Assembly: GCF_000297395.2 (NCBI RefSeq)
Contig: NZ_HF570107.1
Location: 192,200 to 241,394, forward strand
Length of the DNA: 49,195 bases
Direction: 5' to 3'
Origin: Micromonospora lupini str. Lupac 08
GTDB taxonomy: Bacteria; Actinomycetota; Actinomycetes; Mycobacteriales; Micromonosporaceae
Shown here: piece by piece, positions 1 to 8,294 of the stretch
Numbering within the stretch: position 1 is the first letter of the stretch
How the letters are laid out: each line of letters opens with the position of its first letter
Notes under the pieces: generated by a model
Told to the model about the DNA's origin: nothing
Databases searched by the model: none
Seen by the model: only the letters and a program-made list of their open reading frames with translations
Program-made: the position numbers and the translations under genes

Positions 1-371
1 GACACCGGGACGGAAGCCCGGCCCGCGCCGGCGCGTCCCGCTGCCGCGCCCGGTGCCGGCGACACGGGCACCGAGGCCCGGCCGCTCCGGCCCGGGGTGG
101 CCGAACCCACCGACGCGGAACCGGCGGCGGCACCGCCACGAGGCGGCACGGACGCCGAACCACCCACCGACGCACGACCACCGGCGGCCGGCGGTGTCAC
201 CGAGGCCCGGCCGGGGGGCGCTGCGGGCTGCTCCGAGGCGGACCAGCCGCCTGCACGAGAGTCACCTCCGGGTCGGCGGTACGCGTCGTCCGCACCCGGT
301 CCGGGGTCGCCGTTCGGGCCCGGGTACTGGGCCCGACCGCGCGCAGAACTGGGATCGCCGTACGAGTTCAT
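1..371 (-). CDS. Probable penicillin-binding protein (transglycosylase family), N-terminal part only
   Basis: This minus-strand frame opens at ATG 371, directly after an in-frame stop at 375-377, and runs off the left edge without a stop. About 123 residues are visible. They are Gly/Ala/Pro/Ser-rich and carry repeats of the type GRASV / GSASV / GRASVPVSP, typical of a disordered cytoplasmic N-terminus placed before a membrane anchor. An AGGG ribosome site lies about 8 nt upstream. The gene follows a DUF5318 gene in the same direction, as Rv0049-ponA1 do in M. tuberculosis, so a bifunctional PBP (cell-wall glycan polymerase and cross-linker) is the best guess. No catalytic domain is in the window, so the function is inferred from context and from recall of similar repeat-bearing PBPs in Micromonospora. 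The plus-strand open frame over the same bases (1-429) is taken as a shadow. Confidence 0.6.
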   Translation of the reverse strand, partial: MNSYGDPSSARGRAQYPGPNGDPGPGADDAYRRPGGDSRAGGWSASEQPAAPPGRASVTPPAAGGRASVGGSASVPPRGGAAAGSASVGSATPGRSGRASVPVSPAPGAAAGRAGAGRASVPV

Positions 372-568
372 TCCTCACACCCTGCCGGTCGCGGTGGGGC
401 GCGACTGCGCCGCCACCGGGTTGCCGTGAGTTGCTTCACCCGGGACGTCGGCACGAGGGTGCCGGCTCGCCAAGGTCATTGCAGTATCAATCGGGCCAAT
501 CGGACCAACGAGTGGTCGGCCGTCCCGGGTCATGTGCACGGCCCCGGAGCCGGTCGAACCAACTGAGA

Positions 569-1024
569 TCACCGTTGCGCCTCTCGCCTCCGCCGACCCG
601 CGCCCTGGGCGCTCGCCGCGTCCTGCTCGCTGTCGCCAGCACCGTCACCGTCGCCCGTGAGACCGTCCCGGCCGAGCAGGTACTGCTCGACGAGATGGTT
701 CCAGTCACAGCCGAGGCACACCTCCACCACGAAGACCTGGAACTCACGTAGCGTCATCGCCAGCACGGGCAGCTCGGTAAGTGTCCGGGCCTGTCCGGCG
801 GACTGCTTGAGTTCGTCCCCGTAAATGTAGTGGACGAGAGTCAGATTCTCGCTGCGACAGATGGGGCAGCGGCGATCGGTCGGTTCGCCGTGGAACCTGG
901 CAGCGTTCTTCAGGTACGGCGACGCGTCGCACACGTCGTACGTGCCGACCCGGCCGGCGAGGAGCTCACGCAGCACCGCTCGCTTCTGAAGCGAGTAGTC
1001 GACGACCTGGCGCTGCGTACGCAT
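569..1024 (-). CDS. DUF5318 family protein (Rv0049-like), possible zinc ribbon
   Basis: A 151-aa soluble protein resembling the actinobacterial DUF5318 family (Rv0049 in M. tuberculosis). Function is unknown. Two CxxC pairs, CPIC at about 53-56 and CLGC at about 103-106, sit some 50 residues apart and could bind one zinc as a ribbon. Between them is a conserved-looking stretch with HYIYGDELK. The last 30 residues are a Gly/Ala/Asp/Arg-rich tail. It lies upstream of the probable PBP gene on the same strand (198 bp gap) and is divergent from the PadR gene. This matches the mycobacterial order PadR - DUF5318 - ponA and suggests a cell-envelope association. Family assignment is from recall of synteny plus the paired cysteines; any biochemical role is open. 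Confidence 0.85.
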   Translation of the reverse strand: MRTQRQVVDYSLQKRAVLRELLAGRVGTYDVCDASPYLKNAARFHGEPTDRRCPICRSENLTLVHYIYGDELKQSAGQARTLTELPVLAMTLREFQVFVVEVCLGCDWNHLVEQYLLGRDGLTGDGDGAGDSEQDAASAQGAGRRRREAQR

Positions 1025-1102
1025 GCGGAGAAGGGTACGCGGTCCGGCTCGACGAGGCGACCACGGTCACGATCCGTGACGACAGCACCCCGGAACGGGG
1101 GT

Positions 1103-1156
1103 TTGCCCTGGCCCACGCGACCCGCTAACGTGCGATGTATCGGTCCGATACATCGC
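1103..1156 (+). promoter_or_regulatory. PadR promoter and perfect inverted-repeat operator
   Basis: A plausible promoter reads TTGCCC (1103-1108), a 17-bp spacer, then TAACGT (1126-1131). Immediately downstream, over the expected transcription start, is a perfect inverted repeat: GCGATGTATCGG (1132-1143), one central T, CCGATACATCGC (1145-1156). It contains the ATGT...ACAT halves known from PadR-family operators. Position over the start site and adjacency to a padR gene argue for autorepression. Binding itself is inferred. Confidence 0.7.
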
Positions 1157-1199
1157 GGCGGTTACCGCTTCGCGCCGGAGGGTAAAGAGAGGGTGGCTC

Positions 1200-1838
1200 G
1201 TGCTCGAATTCGCCATCCTCGGCCTCCTGCAGGAGTCTCCGATGCACGGCTATGAGCTGCGCAAGGAGCTGACCGCCAAACTCGGCGCGATCCGGGCGGC
1301 GATCAGCTACGGCTCGCTCTACCCGACCCTGCGCAGGTTGCAGGCGGCGGGATGGATCACCGAAGCCGCCGAGACGCCCGCCACCGCCGAGGAGGTTCCC
1401 GCGCTGACCAGCCGACGAGGTCGGGTGGTCTACAAAATCACCGCGGACGGCAAGGAACGCTTCGCCCAGCTGATCGCACAGGCCGGGCCCGAGACCTACG
1501 ACGACACGGGTTTCGGTGTGCACTTCGCGTTCTTCGCCCGGACCGACCAGGCGACCCGCCTCCGCATTCTGGAGGGTCGCCGCCGCAAGATCGAGGAACG
1601 TCGCGAAGGGCTTCGCGACGTGCTGGGCCGGGCGGCCGAGCGCCTCGACGCTTACACCCTGGAACTGCAGCGCCACGGCCTTGACGCCTGTGAGCGTGAG
1701 GTCCGCTGGCTGGAGGAGCTCATCGCCAACGAGCGCTCCGGCCGAGCCCCGACGGTCCCGCACGTGGGGACGGCCGGTGGCCGACGAGAAGACAACAGCC
1801 CGCCTCCACCTGGAGAGACCAGGAAAGAGCGGCCGTGA
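1200..1838 (+). CDS. PadR family transcriptional regulator
   Basis: A 212-aa PadR regulator, a transcription factor usually acting as a repressor. The winged helix fills residues 1-85 and shows the family hallmark [20 protein letters not shown] followed by [14 protein letters not shown] helical C-terminal dimerisation domain follows at about 100-175 ([18 protein letters not shown]). The last 35 residues are a polar tail. GTG 1200 is chosen because AGGG lies about 6 nt upstream and the conserved start motif begins right there. Upstream is a 25-bp inverted repeat over the likely transcription start. The stop overlaps a GTG that could be an upstream start of ino1, so both genes are probably one operon, as are Rv0047c-Rv0046c in M. 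tuberculosis. The ligand is unknown. Confidence 0.93.
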   Translation: MLEFAILGLLQESPMHGYELRKELTAKLGAIRAAISYGSLYPTLRRLQAAGWITEAAETPATAEEVPALTSRRGRVVYKITADGKERFAQLIAQAGPETYDDTGFGVHFAFFARTDQATRLRILEGRRRKIEERREGLRDVLGRAAERLDAYTLELQRHGLDACEREVRWLEELIANERSGRAPTVPHVGTAGGRREDNSPPPPGETRKERP

Positions 1839-1861
1839 CAGAAAAGAAGGAGGCAGACGCT

Positions 1862-2941
1862 ATGGGCTCCGTCCGCGTCGCCATCGTCGGTGTGGGTAAC
1901 TGCGCCTCGTCCCTGGTTCAGGGCGTCGAGTACTACCGGAACGCCAACCCGAACGACCGCGTCCCGGGTCTCATGCACGTCGCCTTCGGCGACTACCACG
2001 TCAACGCCGTGGAGTTCGTCGCGGCATTCGACGTGGACGCCAAGAAGGTGGGCATGGACCTCGCGGAGGCGATCGTCGCCAGCGAGAACAACACCATCAA
2101 GCTCTGCGACGTACCGCCGACCGGCGTGTCCGTGCAGCGCGGTCCGACCTTCGACGGTCTGGGCCAGTACTACCGCGAGATCGTCGAGGAGTCCGACGCC
2201 ACCCCCGTGGACGTGGCGCAGGCGCTGCGTGACGCGCAGGTCGACGTCGTCGTCTGCTACCTCCCGGTCGGCTCCGAGCAGGCCGCCAAGTTCTACGCCC
2301 AGGCCGCGATCGACGCCGGTTGCGCGTTCGTCAACGCCCTGCCGGTCTTCATCGCCTCCGACCCGGAGTGGGCCCAGAAGTTCACCGACGCTGGCCTGCC
2401 GATCGTCGGTGACGACATCAAGAGCCAGGTCGGTGCCACGATCGTGCACCGCGCCCTCGCGAAGCTCTTCGAGGACCGCGGCGTCGAGCTGCTGCGCACG
2501 TACCAGCTCAACTTCGGCGGCAACATGGACTTCATGAACATGCTGGAGCGCAAGCGGCTGGTCTCGAAGAAGATCTCGAAGACCCAGTCGGTCACCTCGC
2601 AGATCCCGCACGAGATGAGCAAGAGCGACGTGCACATCGGCCCGTCGGACCACGTGCCGTGGCTGGACGACCGCAAGTGGGCGTACATCCGCCTGGAGGG
2701 CCGCTCGTTCGGCGACACCCCGCTCAACGCCGAGCTCAAGCTCGAGGTGTGGGACTCGCCGAACTCGGCCGGCGTCATCATCGACGCGGTCCGCGCCGCG
2801 AAGATCGCCCTGGACCGGAAGATCGGCGGACCGATCCTGTCGGCCTCGTCGTACTTCATGAAGTCCCCGCCGGTGCAGTACGCCGACCACGACGCCCACC
2901 AGGCCGTGGAGGAGTTCATCGCCGGCGAGGTCGAGCGCTGA
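1862..2941 (+). CDS. ino1: Inositol-3-phosphate synthase
   Basis: A 359-aa myo-inositol-1(3)-phosphate synthase. It converts glucose-6-phosphate to inositol phosphate with NAD, the entry step to phosphatidylinositol, mycothiol and related glycolipids in actinomycetes. The N-terminus is a Rossmann fold ([16 protein letters not shown], glycines at about 10-12), and the conserved [18 protein letters not shown] and [11 protein letters not shown] stretches are present. Length fits the short actinobacterial/archaeal class. ATG 1862 is preferred because AAGGAGG (1847-1853) stands 8 nt before it. A GTG at 1835, overlapping the padR stop, would put that ribosome site inside the gene. It is probably co-transcribed with padR and ends at the strong hairpin at 2964-3001. 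Confidence 0.96.
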   Translation: MGSVRVAIVGVGNCASSLVQGVEYYRNANPNDRVPGLMHVAFGDYHVNAVEFVAAFDVDAKKVGMDLAEAIVASENNTIKLCDVPPTGVSVQRGPTFDGLGQYYREIVEESDATPVDVAQALRDAQVDVVVCYLPVGSEQAAKFYAQAAIDAGCAFVNALPVFIASDPEWAQKFTDAGLPIVGDDIKSQVGATIVHRALAKLFEDRGVELLRTYQLNFGGNMDFMNMLERKRLVSKKISKTQSVTSQIPHEMSKSDVHIGPSDHVPWLDDRKWAYIRLEGRSFGDTPLNAELKLEVWDSPNSAGVIIDAVRAAKIALDRKIGGPILSASSYFMKSPPVQYADHDAHQAVEEFIAGEVER

Positions 2942-2963
2942 CTGGCTGAAACACCAGCAGCAC

Positions 2964-3001
2964 CGGCGAGGGCCGGGTCCGCACGGACCCGGCCCTCGCC
3001 G
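2964..3001 (+). terminator. Hairpin terminator after ino1
   Basis: A perfect 18-bp stem, CGGCGAGGGCCGGGTCCG (2964-2981) paired with 2984-3001, closes a 2-nt loop 23 bases past the ino1 stop. There is no T tract, which is common for actinomycete terminators. Confidence 0.8.
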
Positions 3002-3099
3002 TGCACCAGGTTCGCCACCGGGGTACGCGACAGATCAGTGATTCCCACCACCGTTTGCGGGACGGCAGACGATCAGAGCTGCGTCCGACAATTTGCGGC

Positions 3100-3714
3100 A
3101 TGACACAGACACCGGGCACGGCAATGCACGTGCACAACCCGGAACGACCGCCTCGACCCCGGATCGTCGCCGTCTCCTGTCTGCTGCTGGCGCTGGCCGC
3201 CGTCGCGCAGTTGGCTCTGCTGCCGCTCACCTACTGGTATCAGGAGTTCTTCCATACGGCCGCCGCGTCCTTCGAACCCGAGGGCGGGGTGGCCTTCGCG
3301 GCCGTGGGCAGCACCGCCGAACTGGCGGCTGACCTGCTGACCGCGGTGCTGGCGATCGGACTCCTCGCGCTGAGCGTCGCCAACGCCGTCGGCGTGAACG
3401 GCGCCCGGATCGCCTCGTGGGTGGCGGCACCCCTTCTCGCGTGCTGCACGACCGTTGGGCTGATCCGGACACCGCGACCGCTCTCGTTCCTGTACTCCTC
3501 AGCGGACCTGGACCGGATCGCCGCCCTGGCCAAGGACCGCATGCCGGAGTGGTTGGAACCGCTGCTGCTCACCCTGGGCCTGGCCGTGCCGGTGGCGCTA
3601 CTCGCCGCGCTGGCGCTGCTGGCCCTGCCGCCGGCCAACGACTTCTTCCGGCGACGGCAGCTGGTCGAGCCCGGCTACCCCGCTGCCACCGTGCCGATGG
3701 AATCCACGGATTGA
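3100..3714 (+). CDS. Small integral membrane protein, function unknown
   Basis: A 204-aa protein I do not recognise. It has about four hydrophobic helices: near residues 22-42 (IVAVSCLLLALAAVAQLALL), 72-92, 102-120 and 160-185. The loop between helices 1 and 2 is polar (EPEGGVAFAAVGS). The C-terminus is a short Arg-rich then acidic cytoplasmic-looking tail. ATG 3100 was picked as the first start after the ino1 terminator that keeps a short polar N-terminus; ATG 3124 is also possible, and neither has a clear ribosome site. The gene stands alone between the ino1 terminator and the convergent ogt gene. High third-position GC supports real coding. No enzymatic motif is visible. Confidence 0.75.
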   Translation: MTQTPGTAMHVHNPERPPRPRIVAVSCLLLALAAVAQLALLPLTYWYQEFFHTAAASFEPEGGVAFAAVGSTAELAADLLTAVLAIGLLALSVANAVGVNGARIASWVAAPLLACCTTVGLIRTPRPLSFLYSSADLDRIAALAKDRMPEWLEPLLLTLGLAVPVALLAALALLALPPANDFFRRRQLVEPGYPAATVPMESTD

Positions 3715-3772
3715 AGCGATCGGCCGACCGGGCTCGCCATCCCGAAGAGGGTGACGCACTGGTCGGGACCGT

Positions 3773-4252
3773 TCAGGACCAGGCGTGTCGCAGGGCTACT
3801 CCCGCCTCCAGCTCCAGCAGCTTGACCTTGCGGGGCAGGCCCCCGCCGAACCCGACCAGCTTGCCGCCCGCGCCGACGATCCGGTGACACGGCACGAGCA
3901 CCGGGATCGGGTTGCGGTTGCAGGCCACGCCCACCGCCCGTGCCGCGCCGGGATCGCCGACCAGGCGCGCCACCTCGCCGTACGTCAGGGTCTCGCCGTA
4001 CGGAATGCGGGTCATCTCCCGCCAGACCGCCCGTTCGAACTCGGAGCCGCCCGGCGCCGACACGGGCACGGTGAACCCGGTCAGCTCACCGGCGAAGTAC
4101 GCCCGCAGCTCGGCGACGGCACGCCGGGCGGCGGCGTCGGCGGGCTCGTCGGCCCCTGACTCCACCCTGCCGAAGTGCGCCGCACGGACCCCCTCCGCGT
4201 CAGTGCCGACGGAGAACTCTCCGATCGGCGAGTCGAGCACAGTCCACCTCAT
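3773..4252 (-). CDS. ogt: Methylated-DNA--[protein]-cysteine S-methyltransferase
   Basis: A 159-aa suicide DNA-repair enzyme that moves the alkyl group from O6-alkylguanine to its own cysteine. The active-site motif PCHRIV is present with Cys at about residue 122. The preceding helix-turn-helix (RIPYGETLTYGEVARLVG, residues 82-99), the Asn-rich arginine-finger region ACNRNPIPVLVPCHR and the GGGLPRK turn are also present. Length matches the one-domain Ogt class without an Ada N-domain. ATG 4252 is chosen because it starts the canonical MRWTVLDSPIG strand. The same frame stays open far upstream, but that part lacks family similarity. Convergent with the membrane protein at 3100-3714. Confidence 0.96.
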   Translation of the reverse strand: MRWTVLDSPIGEFSVGTDAEGVRAAHFGRVESGADEPADAAARRAVAELRAYFAGELTGFTVPVSAPGGSEFERAVWREMTRIPYGETLTYGEVARLVGDPGAARAVGVACNRNPIPVLVPCHRIVGAGGKLVGFGGGLPRKVKLLELEAGVALRHAWS

Positions 4253-4454
4253 CCCGACATTGTCCCGCGCGGCGACCGGCTGCTCTACCGGCGGCCGTAC
4301 GGGTCGGGCGACTTCGTGCTCGCCGACACGGCGGGTCGTGAGCTGGTCCGCCAGCCACTGCCCGAACAGTTGGTCCAGTTGGAGGTGAGCGTGGCGCCAC
4401 GCCGAGCCGTTCGGCCGGTCGCCGCCTTTGCACGACGTCGATACCGTGCGGGTC

Positions 4455-4967
4455 GTGGCCACGGGGACGCTCATCTTTCTGATCATCGGTGGGGCGGGTG
4501 TCGGGGTGCTGGCGCTCGCCCTGCTCGGCAGCGAGCTGCTGCACTTCGGGCACGCCGACGTGGACGGACCCATCTCCACCGAGACGGTCGCGGGATTCGC
4601 CGGCGCGTTCGGGTTCGGCGGGGCGATCGTCAACGAGCTGCTCGGCGCGCGTACCCCCGCGCTGATCGCGGGCGCGGTGGCCGGCGGCCTGCTCGCGGCC
4701 GTGCCCACGGCCTGGTTGGCGTCGCGGCTCAGTCGGGCGGCGCGCAACATGCGCACGGACCCCACGCCCACCCGCGACGATCTGGTCGGCGCGCTCGGCC
4801 TGGTCGTGACCCCGGTGCCGGTGAACGGGTACGGCGAGGTGCGGGTACGCGTGGCCGGCCAGCCGGTCAAGCTCAACGCCCGCGCCGACCAGCCGATCCC
4901 GGTCGGCGCGCAGATCTTCGTCGTACAGGCGCTCAGCGAGACCAGCGTCCACGTCGAAACCTACTGA
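4455..4967 (+). CDS. NfeD/YuaF-like membrane protein, flotillin partner
   Basis: About 170 aa. Membrane helices lie near residues 3-25, 44-62 and 67-90. A C-terminal domain (about 108-170: VGALGLVVTPVPVNGYGEVR...VGAQIFVVQAL) has the small beta-barrel (OB-like) pattern of NfeD proteins. NfeD-type genes typically sit directly upstream of a flotillin gene, as here (30-nt gap), and the two proteins act in membrane organisation. GTG 4455 is chosen because it begins the first hydrophobic helix; TTG 4428 and GTG 4446 are alternatives. A TACCGT at 4441-4446 could be a -10 box giving a nearly leaderless message, but no good -35 is seen. Assignment rests on architecture and context. Confidence 0.8.
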   Translation: MATGTLIFLIIGGAGVGVLALALLGSELLHFGHADVDGPISTETVAGFAGAFGFGGAIVNELLGARTPALIAGAVAGGLLAAVPTAWLASRLSRAARNMRTDPTPTRDDLVGALGLVVTPVPVNGYGEVRVRVAGQPVKLNARADQPIPVGAQIFVVQALSETSVHVETY

Positions 4968-4997
4968 TCACCTCCTCGCAGACGGGACTTCCCCTCC

Positions 4998-6530
4998 ATG
5001 CCCCTGTTGATAGCTGTCGGCGGCGCGGTTCTCCTCGCGCTCGTCCTGGTGTTCTTCGTTCTCTCTCGGATCAAGGTGGCCGGGCCGAACGAGGCGTTCA
5101 TCGTCACCGGCCGCAAGGGCCGCACCACGCAGACCGCCGACGGTGCCCGGTCGACCGACAACTCCGGGCAGAAGGTGGTGCTGGGCGCCTCGGTCTTCGT
5201 GCTTCCGGTGGTGCAGAAGCTCCAGTCGCTCGACCTTTCCAGCCGCCGGATCGACGTCGGCATCCGGGGCGCGGTCAGCAAGCAGGGCATCCGCGCCGAC
5301 CTGCACGGCGTGGCGATCGTCAAGGTCGGCGGGACCGAGGACGCGATCCGGGCGGCGGCACAGCGGTTCCTGCACCAGCAGGCCGAGATCGACAACTTCA
5401 CCCGGGAGGTGCTGGCCGGCGCGCTGCGCTCGATCGTCGGCCGGCTCACCGTCGAGGAGGTCATCCGGGACCGGGCGGCGTTCGCCAGCGCGGTCGCCGA
5501 GGAGGCCGAGCACTCGATGACCAACCAGGGGCTGGTGCTGGACACCTTCCAGCTCCAGGACATCCTCGCCGAGGGCTCGTACCTGCAGGATCTGGGCCGG
5601 CCCGAGGCGGCCCGGGTGCTCAAGGACGCGGCGATCGCCGAGGCGCGGGCCCGGCAGCAGGCCGAACAGGAGCGGCTGCTCGCCGAGGAGGCCATCGCCG
5701 AGGCGAACCGGAACCTGGCCCTCAAGCAGGCAGGCATCCAGGCCGAGATCGACGCGGCGAAGGCCAAGTCGGCCGCGGCCGGGCCGCTCGCCCAGGCGGA
5801 ACGGGACCAGGCGATCCTCTCCGAGCAGCAGAAGGTGGCCGAGCGCAACGCCGAACTCAAGCAGCGTCAGCTGGACACCGAGGTGCGCAAGCCGGCCGAC
5901 GCCGCCCGGTACAAGGTGGAGCAGGAGGCCGAGGCGGCCCGCAACGCGGCGGTGCTGAACGCCGACGCGCGGCGGCAGGCCACCATCGCCGCCGCGCAGG
6001 CCGAAGCCGAGCAGGCGCGGCTCACCGGTGAGGGCGAGCGGGCCCGGCGGGCGGCGCTGGCCGAGGCGAACGCGATCGAGGGCGCCAAGGAGGGCGAGGC
6101 CGAGCAGCGGCGGCGCTCCGCGATCGCCGAGGCGGTCGAGCGCGAGGGTACGGCCGAGGCGGCGGCGATCCTGGCGAAGGGCGAGGCCGAGGCCGACGCG
6201 ATGGCCCGCAAGGCCGAGGCGTTCGCGGCGTACGGAGAGGCAGCGGTGCTGGACCTGCTGGTCAAGGTGCTGCCGCAGGTGGTCGAGGCGGCGAGCGCTC
6301 CGATCGGGGCGATCGACAAGATGACTGTCATCTCGACCGATGGCGCGTCGTCGCTGACGAAGTCGGTGGCCGGCAACGTCGCCCAGGGGCTTCAGCTCGG
6401 CAGCGACCTGACCGGCATCGACCTGGCCGGCCTGCTGGCGAAGCTGGGTTCGGCGTCCACTCCCGGCAACGGCACGTCGACCGGCAAGGGCGCGGTCTCC
6501 GTGGACGGGACGGCCGTCGAGACGCGCTGA
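4998..6530 (+). CDS. Flotillin-like SPFH domain protein
   Basis: A 510-aa flotillin. Residues 3-22 form a hairpin membrane anchor. Residues about 27-200 are the SPFH/band 7 domain (GPNEAFIVTGRKGR... FLHQQAEIDNFTREVLAGALRSIVG). Residues about 205-395 are an Ala/Glu/Arg-rich coiled coil with repeated EAE/AEA steps, and a C-terminal oligomerisation segment follows (AVLDLLVKVLPQVVEAAS). Flotillins scaffold ordered membrane microdomains in bacteria. Length and order match the FloT/YuaG class rather than short FloA. ATG 4998 fits the anchor and lies 30 nt after the NfeD-like gene, so the two are probably one operon. A hairpin at 6542-6578 follows. Confidence 0.92.
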   Translation: MPLLIAVGGAVLLALVLVFFVLSRIKVAGPNEAFIVTGRKGRTTQTADGARSTDNSGQKVVLGASVFVLPVVQKLQSLDLSSRRIDVGIRGAVSKQGIRADLHGVAIVKVGGTEDAIRAAAQRFLHQQAEIDNFTREVLAGALRSIVGRLTVEEVIRDRAAFASAVAEEAEHSMTNQGLVLDTFQLQDILAEGSYLQDLGRPEAARVLKDAAIAEARARQQAEQERLLAEEAIAEANRNLALKQAGIQAEIDAAKAKSAAAGPLAQAERDQAILSEQQKVAERNAELKQRQLDTEVRKPADAARYKVEQEAEAARNAAVLNADARRQATIAAAQAEAEQARLTGEGERARRAALAEANAIEGAKEGEAEQRRRSAIAEAVEREGTAEAAAILAKGEAEADAMARKAEAFAAYGEAAVLDLLVKVLPQVVEAASAPIGAIDKMTVISTDGASSLTKSVAGNVAQGLQLGSDLTGIDLAGLLAKLGSASTPGNGTSTGKGAVSVDGTAVETR

Positions 6531-6541
6531 CGCGGTACGCC

Positions 6542-6578
6542 GACGGGCGTCACTCCCTGCTCGGGGGTGGCGCCCGTC
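6542..6578. terminator. Hairpin terminator after the flotillin gene
   Basis: An 11-bp stem, GACGGGCGTCA (6542-6552) with TGGCGCCCGTC (6568-6578), contains one G-U pair and a 15-nt loop. It starts 11 nt after the flotillin stop, in the convergent gap before cca. Confidence 0.7.
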
Positions 6579-6707
6579 CGCGTGGTGATCCACTCGGCTT
6601 CCTGGAAATCGGGCCGTCCGCAGTGCCCGGACACCGCGACTTCACGAAAACCGAGTCGATCTTCGCGCGGCTCGCAGCGCCTGGCTAGCAGCGCGCGGCT
6701 CGTACCG

Positions 6708-8168
6708 CTAGGTGATCATGCCCTCGGCGCGGGCCCAGCGCAGCAGCTCGGCCTCGGCGGCGTCGCGGTCCAGCGGGCCGTGCTCCAGGCGCTGCTCCTT
6801 GAGGTGTTTCCAGGCCCGCCCCACCACCGGCCCCGGCGGTACGCCGAGCAGCTCCATGATCGCGTTGCCGTCCAGGTCGGGGCGGACCCGGGCCAGGTCC
6901 TCCTCGGCGGCGATCCGGGCGATCCGATCCTCCAGCGCGTCGTAGTCGGCGGCGAGCTGGGCGGCCTTGCGGCGGTTGCGGGTGGTGCAGTCCGAGCGGG
7001 TCAGCTTGTGCAGCCGGGGCAGCAGGTCACCGGCGTCGGCGACGTAGCGGCGCACCGCCGAGTCGGTCCACTCGCCTCGCCCGTACCCGTAGAAGCGCAG
7101 GTGCAGCGCGACCAGCGCGGTCACCTTCGCGGTGATCTCCTTGGGGTAGCGCATGGCCTTCATCCGGGCCTTGGTCAGCCGGGCGCCGACCACCTCGTGG
7201 TGGTGGAAGCTGACCCGGCCATCGGACCCGACGGCCTTGGTCGCCGGCTTGCCCACGTCATGCATGAGGGCGGCCATCCGCAGGATGAAGTCGCAGCCCT
7301 CCTCCTCGAAGGAGACCGCGTTCTCGACGACGGTAAGCGTGTGCTCGTAGACGTCCTTGTGCTGGGCGTGCTCGTCGATCTCCAGCTTCAGGCCGGTCAG
7401 CTCGGGCAGGAACCGCTCGGCCAGCCCGGTGTCGACAAGCAGCCGCAGCCCGGTGATCGGGTCGACGCCGCAGAGCAGCTTGGTGAACTCGTCCCGCACC
7501 CGCTCGGCCGTGATCCGGTCCAGGTCGGCGGCCATCTCGGTCATCGCCGTGTGCACGTCCGGATGCACGGCGAAGCGCAGTTGCGCGGCGAACCGGGCCG
7601 CCCGCAGCATCCGCAGGGGGTCGTCGCCGAACGACTCACCCGGGGTGCTCGGAGTACGGATGACCTTGGCCGAGAGATCGTCCAGCCCACCGTGCGGATC
7701 GGTGAAGCGGTGCTCCGGCAGGCTGACGGCCATCGCGTTGATGGTGAAGTCCCGCCGCTTCAGGTCCTCGTCGAGGCTGGTGCCGTACACCACCACCGGG
7801 TTGCGGCTGACCTGGTCGTACGACTCGGCGCGGAAGGTGGTGACCTCCAGCCGGAGGCCGTCGCGCTGGAGACCGATGGTGCCGAACTCCCGGCCGGTCT
7901 CCCAGATCGACTCGGCCCAGCCCTTGACGATCCGCAGGGTCTCGTCGGGGTGGGCGTCGGTGCAGAAGTCCAGGTCGTCGCCGAGCCGGCCGAGCAGGGC
8001 GTCCCGCACCGAACCGCCCACCAGGTGCAACTCGTGACCGGCGCGGACGAAGCGGCGGCCCAACTCGTCGGCGACCGGTGAGACCCGGAGCAGTTCGGCG
8101 ACGGCGTTGCGCTGCGCGGCGGTGAGTTCGCGGCGGTCGGCGGCGTGAGGAGCGGAGGCTTCGGACAT
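6708..8168 (-). CDS. cca: CCA tRNA nucleotidyltransferase
   Basis: A 486-aa class II tRNA nucleotidyltransferase/poly(A) polymerase family enzyme that adds or repairs the 3' CCA end of tRNAs. The head domain shows GGSVRD (51-56), the metal-binding DDLDF (64-68) and RRDFTINAM (138-146); GDDPLRMLRAARFA marks the start of the neck. An HD domain follows (HKDVYEHTL near 270 and MHDVGKP near 302-308), as in actinobacterial PcnA (Rv3907c). The two tRNA genes in this window do not encode CCA, so the enzyme is needed. Start ATG 8168 gives a short polar N-terminus before the conserved region. It is divergent from murJ across a 126-bp gap. In M. tuberculosis a MutT and an exported protein gene sit between pcnA and mviN; neither is present here. 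Confidence 0.96.
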   Translation of the reverse strand: MSEASAPHAADRRELTAAQRNAVAELLRVSPVADELGRRFVRAGHELHLVGGSVRDALLGRLGDDLDFCTDAHPDETLRIVKGWAESIWETGREFGTIGLQRDGLRLEVTTFRAESYDQVSRNPVVVYGTSLDEDLKRRDFTINAMAVSLPEHRFTDPHGGLDDLSAKVIRTPSTPGESFGDDPLRMLRAARFAAQLRFAVHPDVHTAMTEMAADLDRITAERVRDEFTKLLCGVDPITGLRLLVDTGLAERFLPELTGLKLEIDEHAQHKDVYEHTLTVVENAVSFEEEGCDFILRMAALMHDVGKPATKAVGSDGRVSFHHHEVVGARLTKARMKAMRYPKEITAKVTALVALHLRFYGYGRGEWTDSAVRRYVADAGDLLPRLHKLTRSDCTTRNRRKAAQLAADYDALEDRIARIAAEEDLARVRPDLDGNAIMELLGVPPGPVVGRAWKHLKEQRLEHGPLDRDAAEAELLRWARAEGMIT

Positions 8169-8294
8169 GGGATCGCCAGCTTATCGGGCCGAGGTGTGAT
8201 CCGATCCGCCGGGCGCGGGTAACGGGCAGAGGTTGACTATGGTCTGTGACGTGCGGGTCGGTGCCCGGCTCGACGTACCCCTGGGAGGCTGGAG

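Noticed and set aside
1..429. Plus-strand open frame at the left edge
   Set aside because: No ribosome site or known motif. The minus frame over the same bases has a start, a ribosome site and PBP-like repeats, and fits synteny.
4175..6031. A 618-codon plus-strand open frame
   Set aside because: Arginine-rich shadow of the NfeD and flotillin genes. Only its short 5' part looks coding and is reported as a finding.
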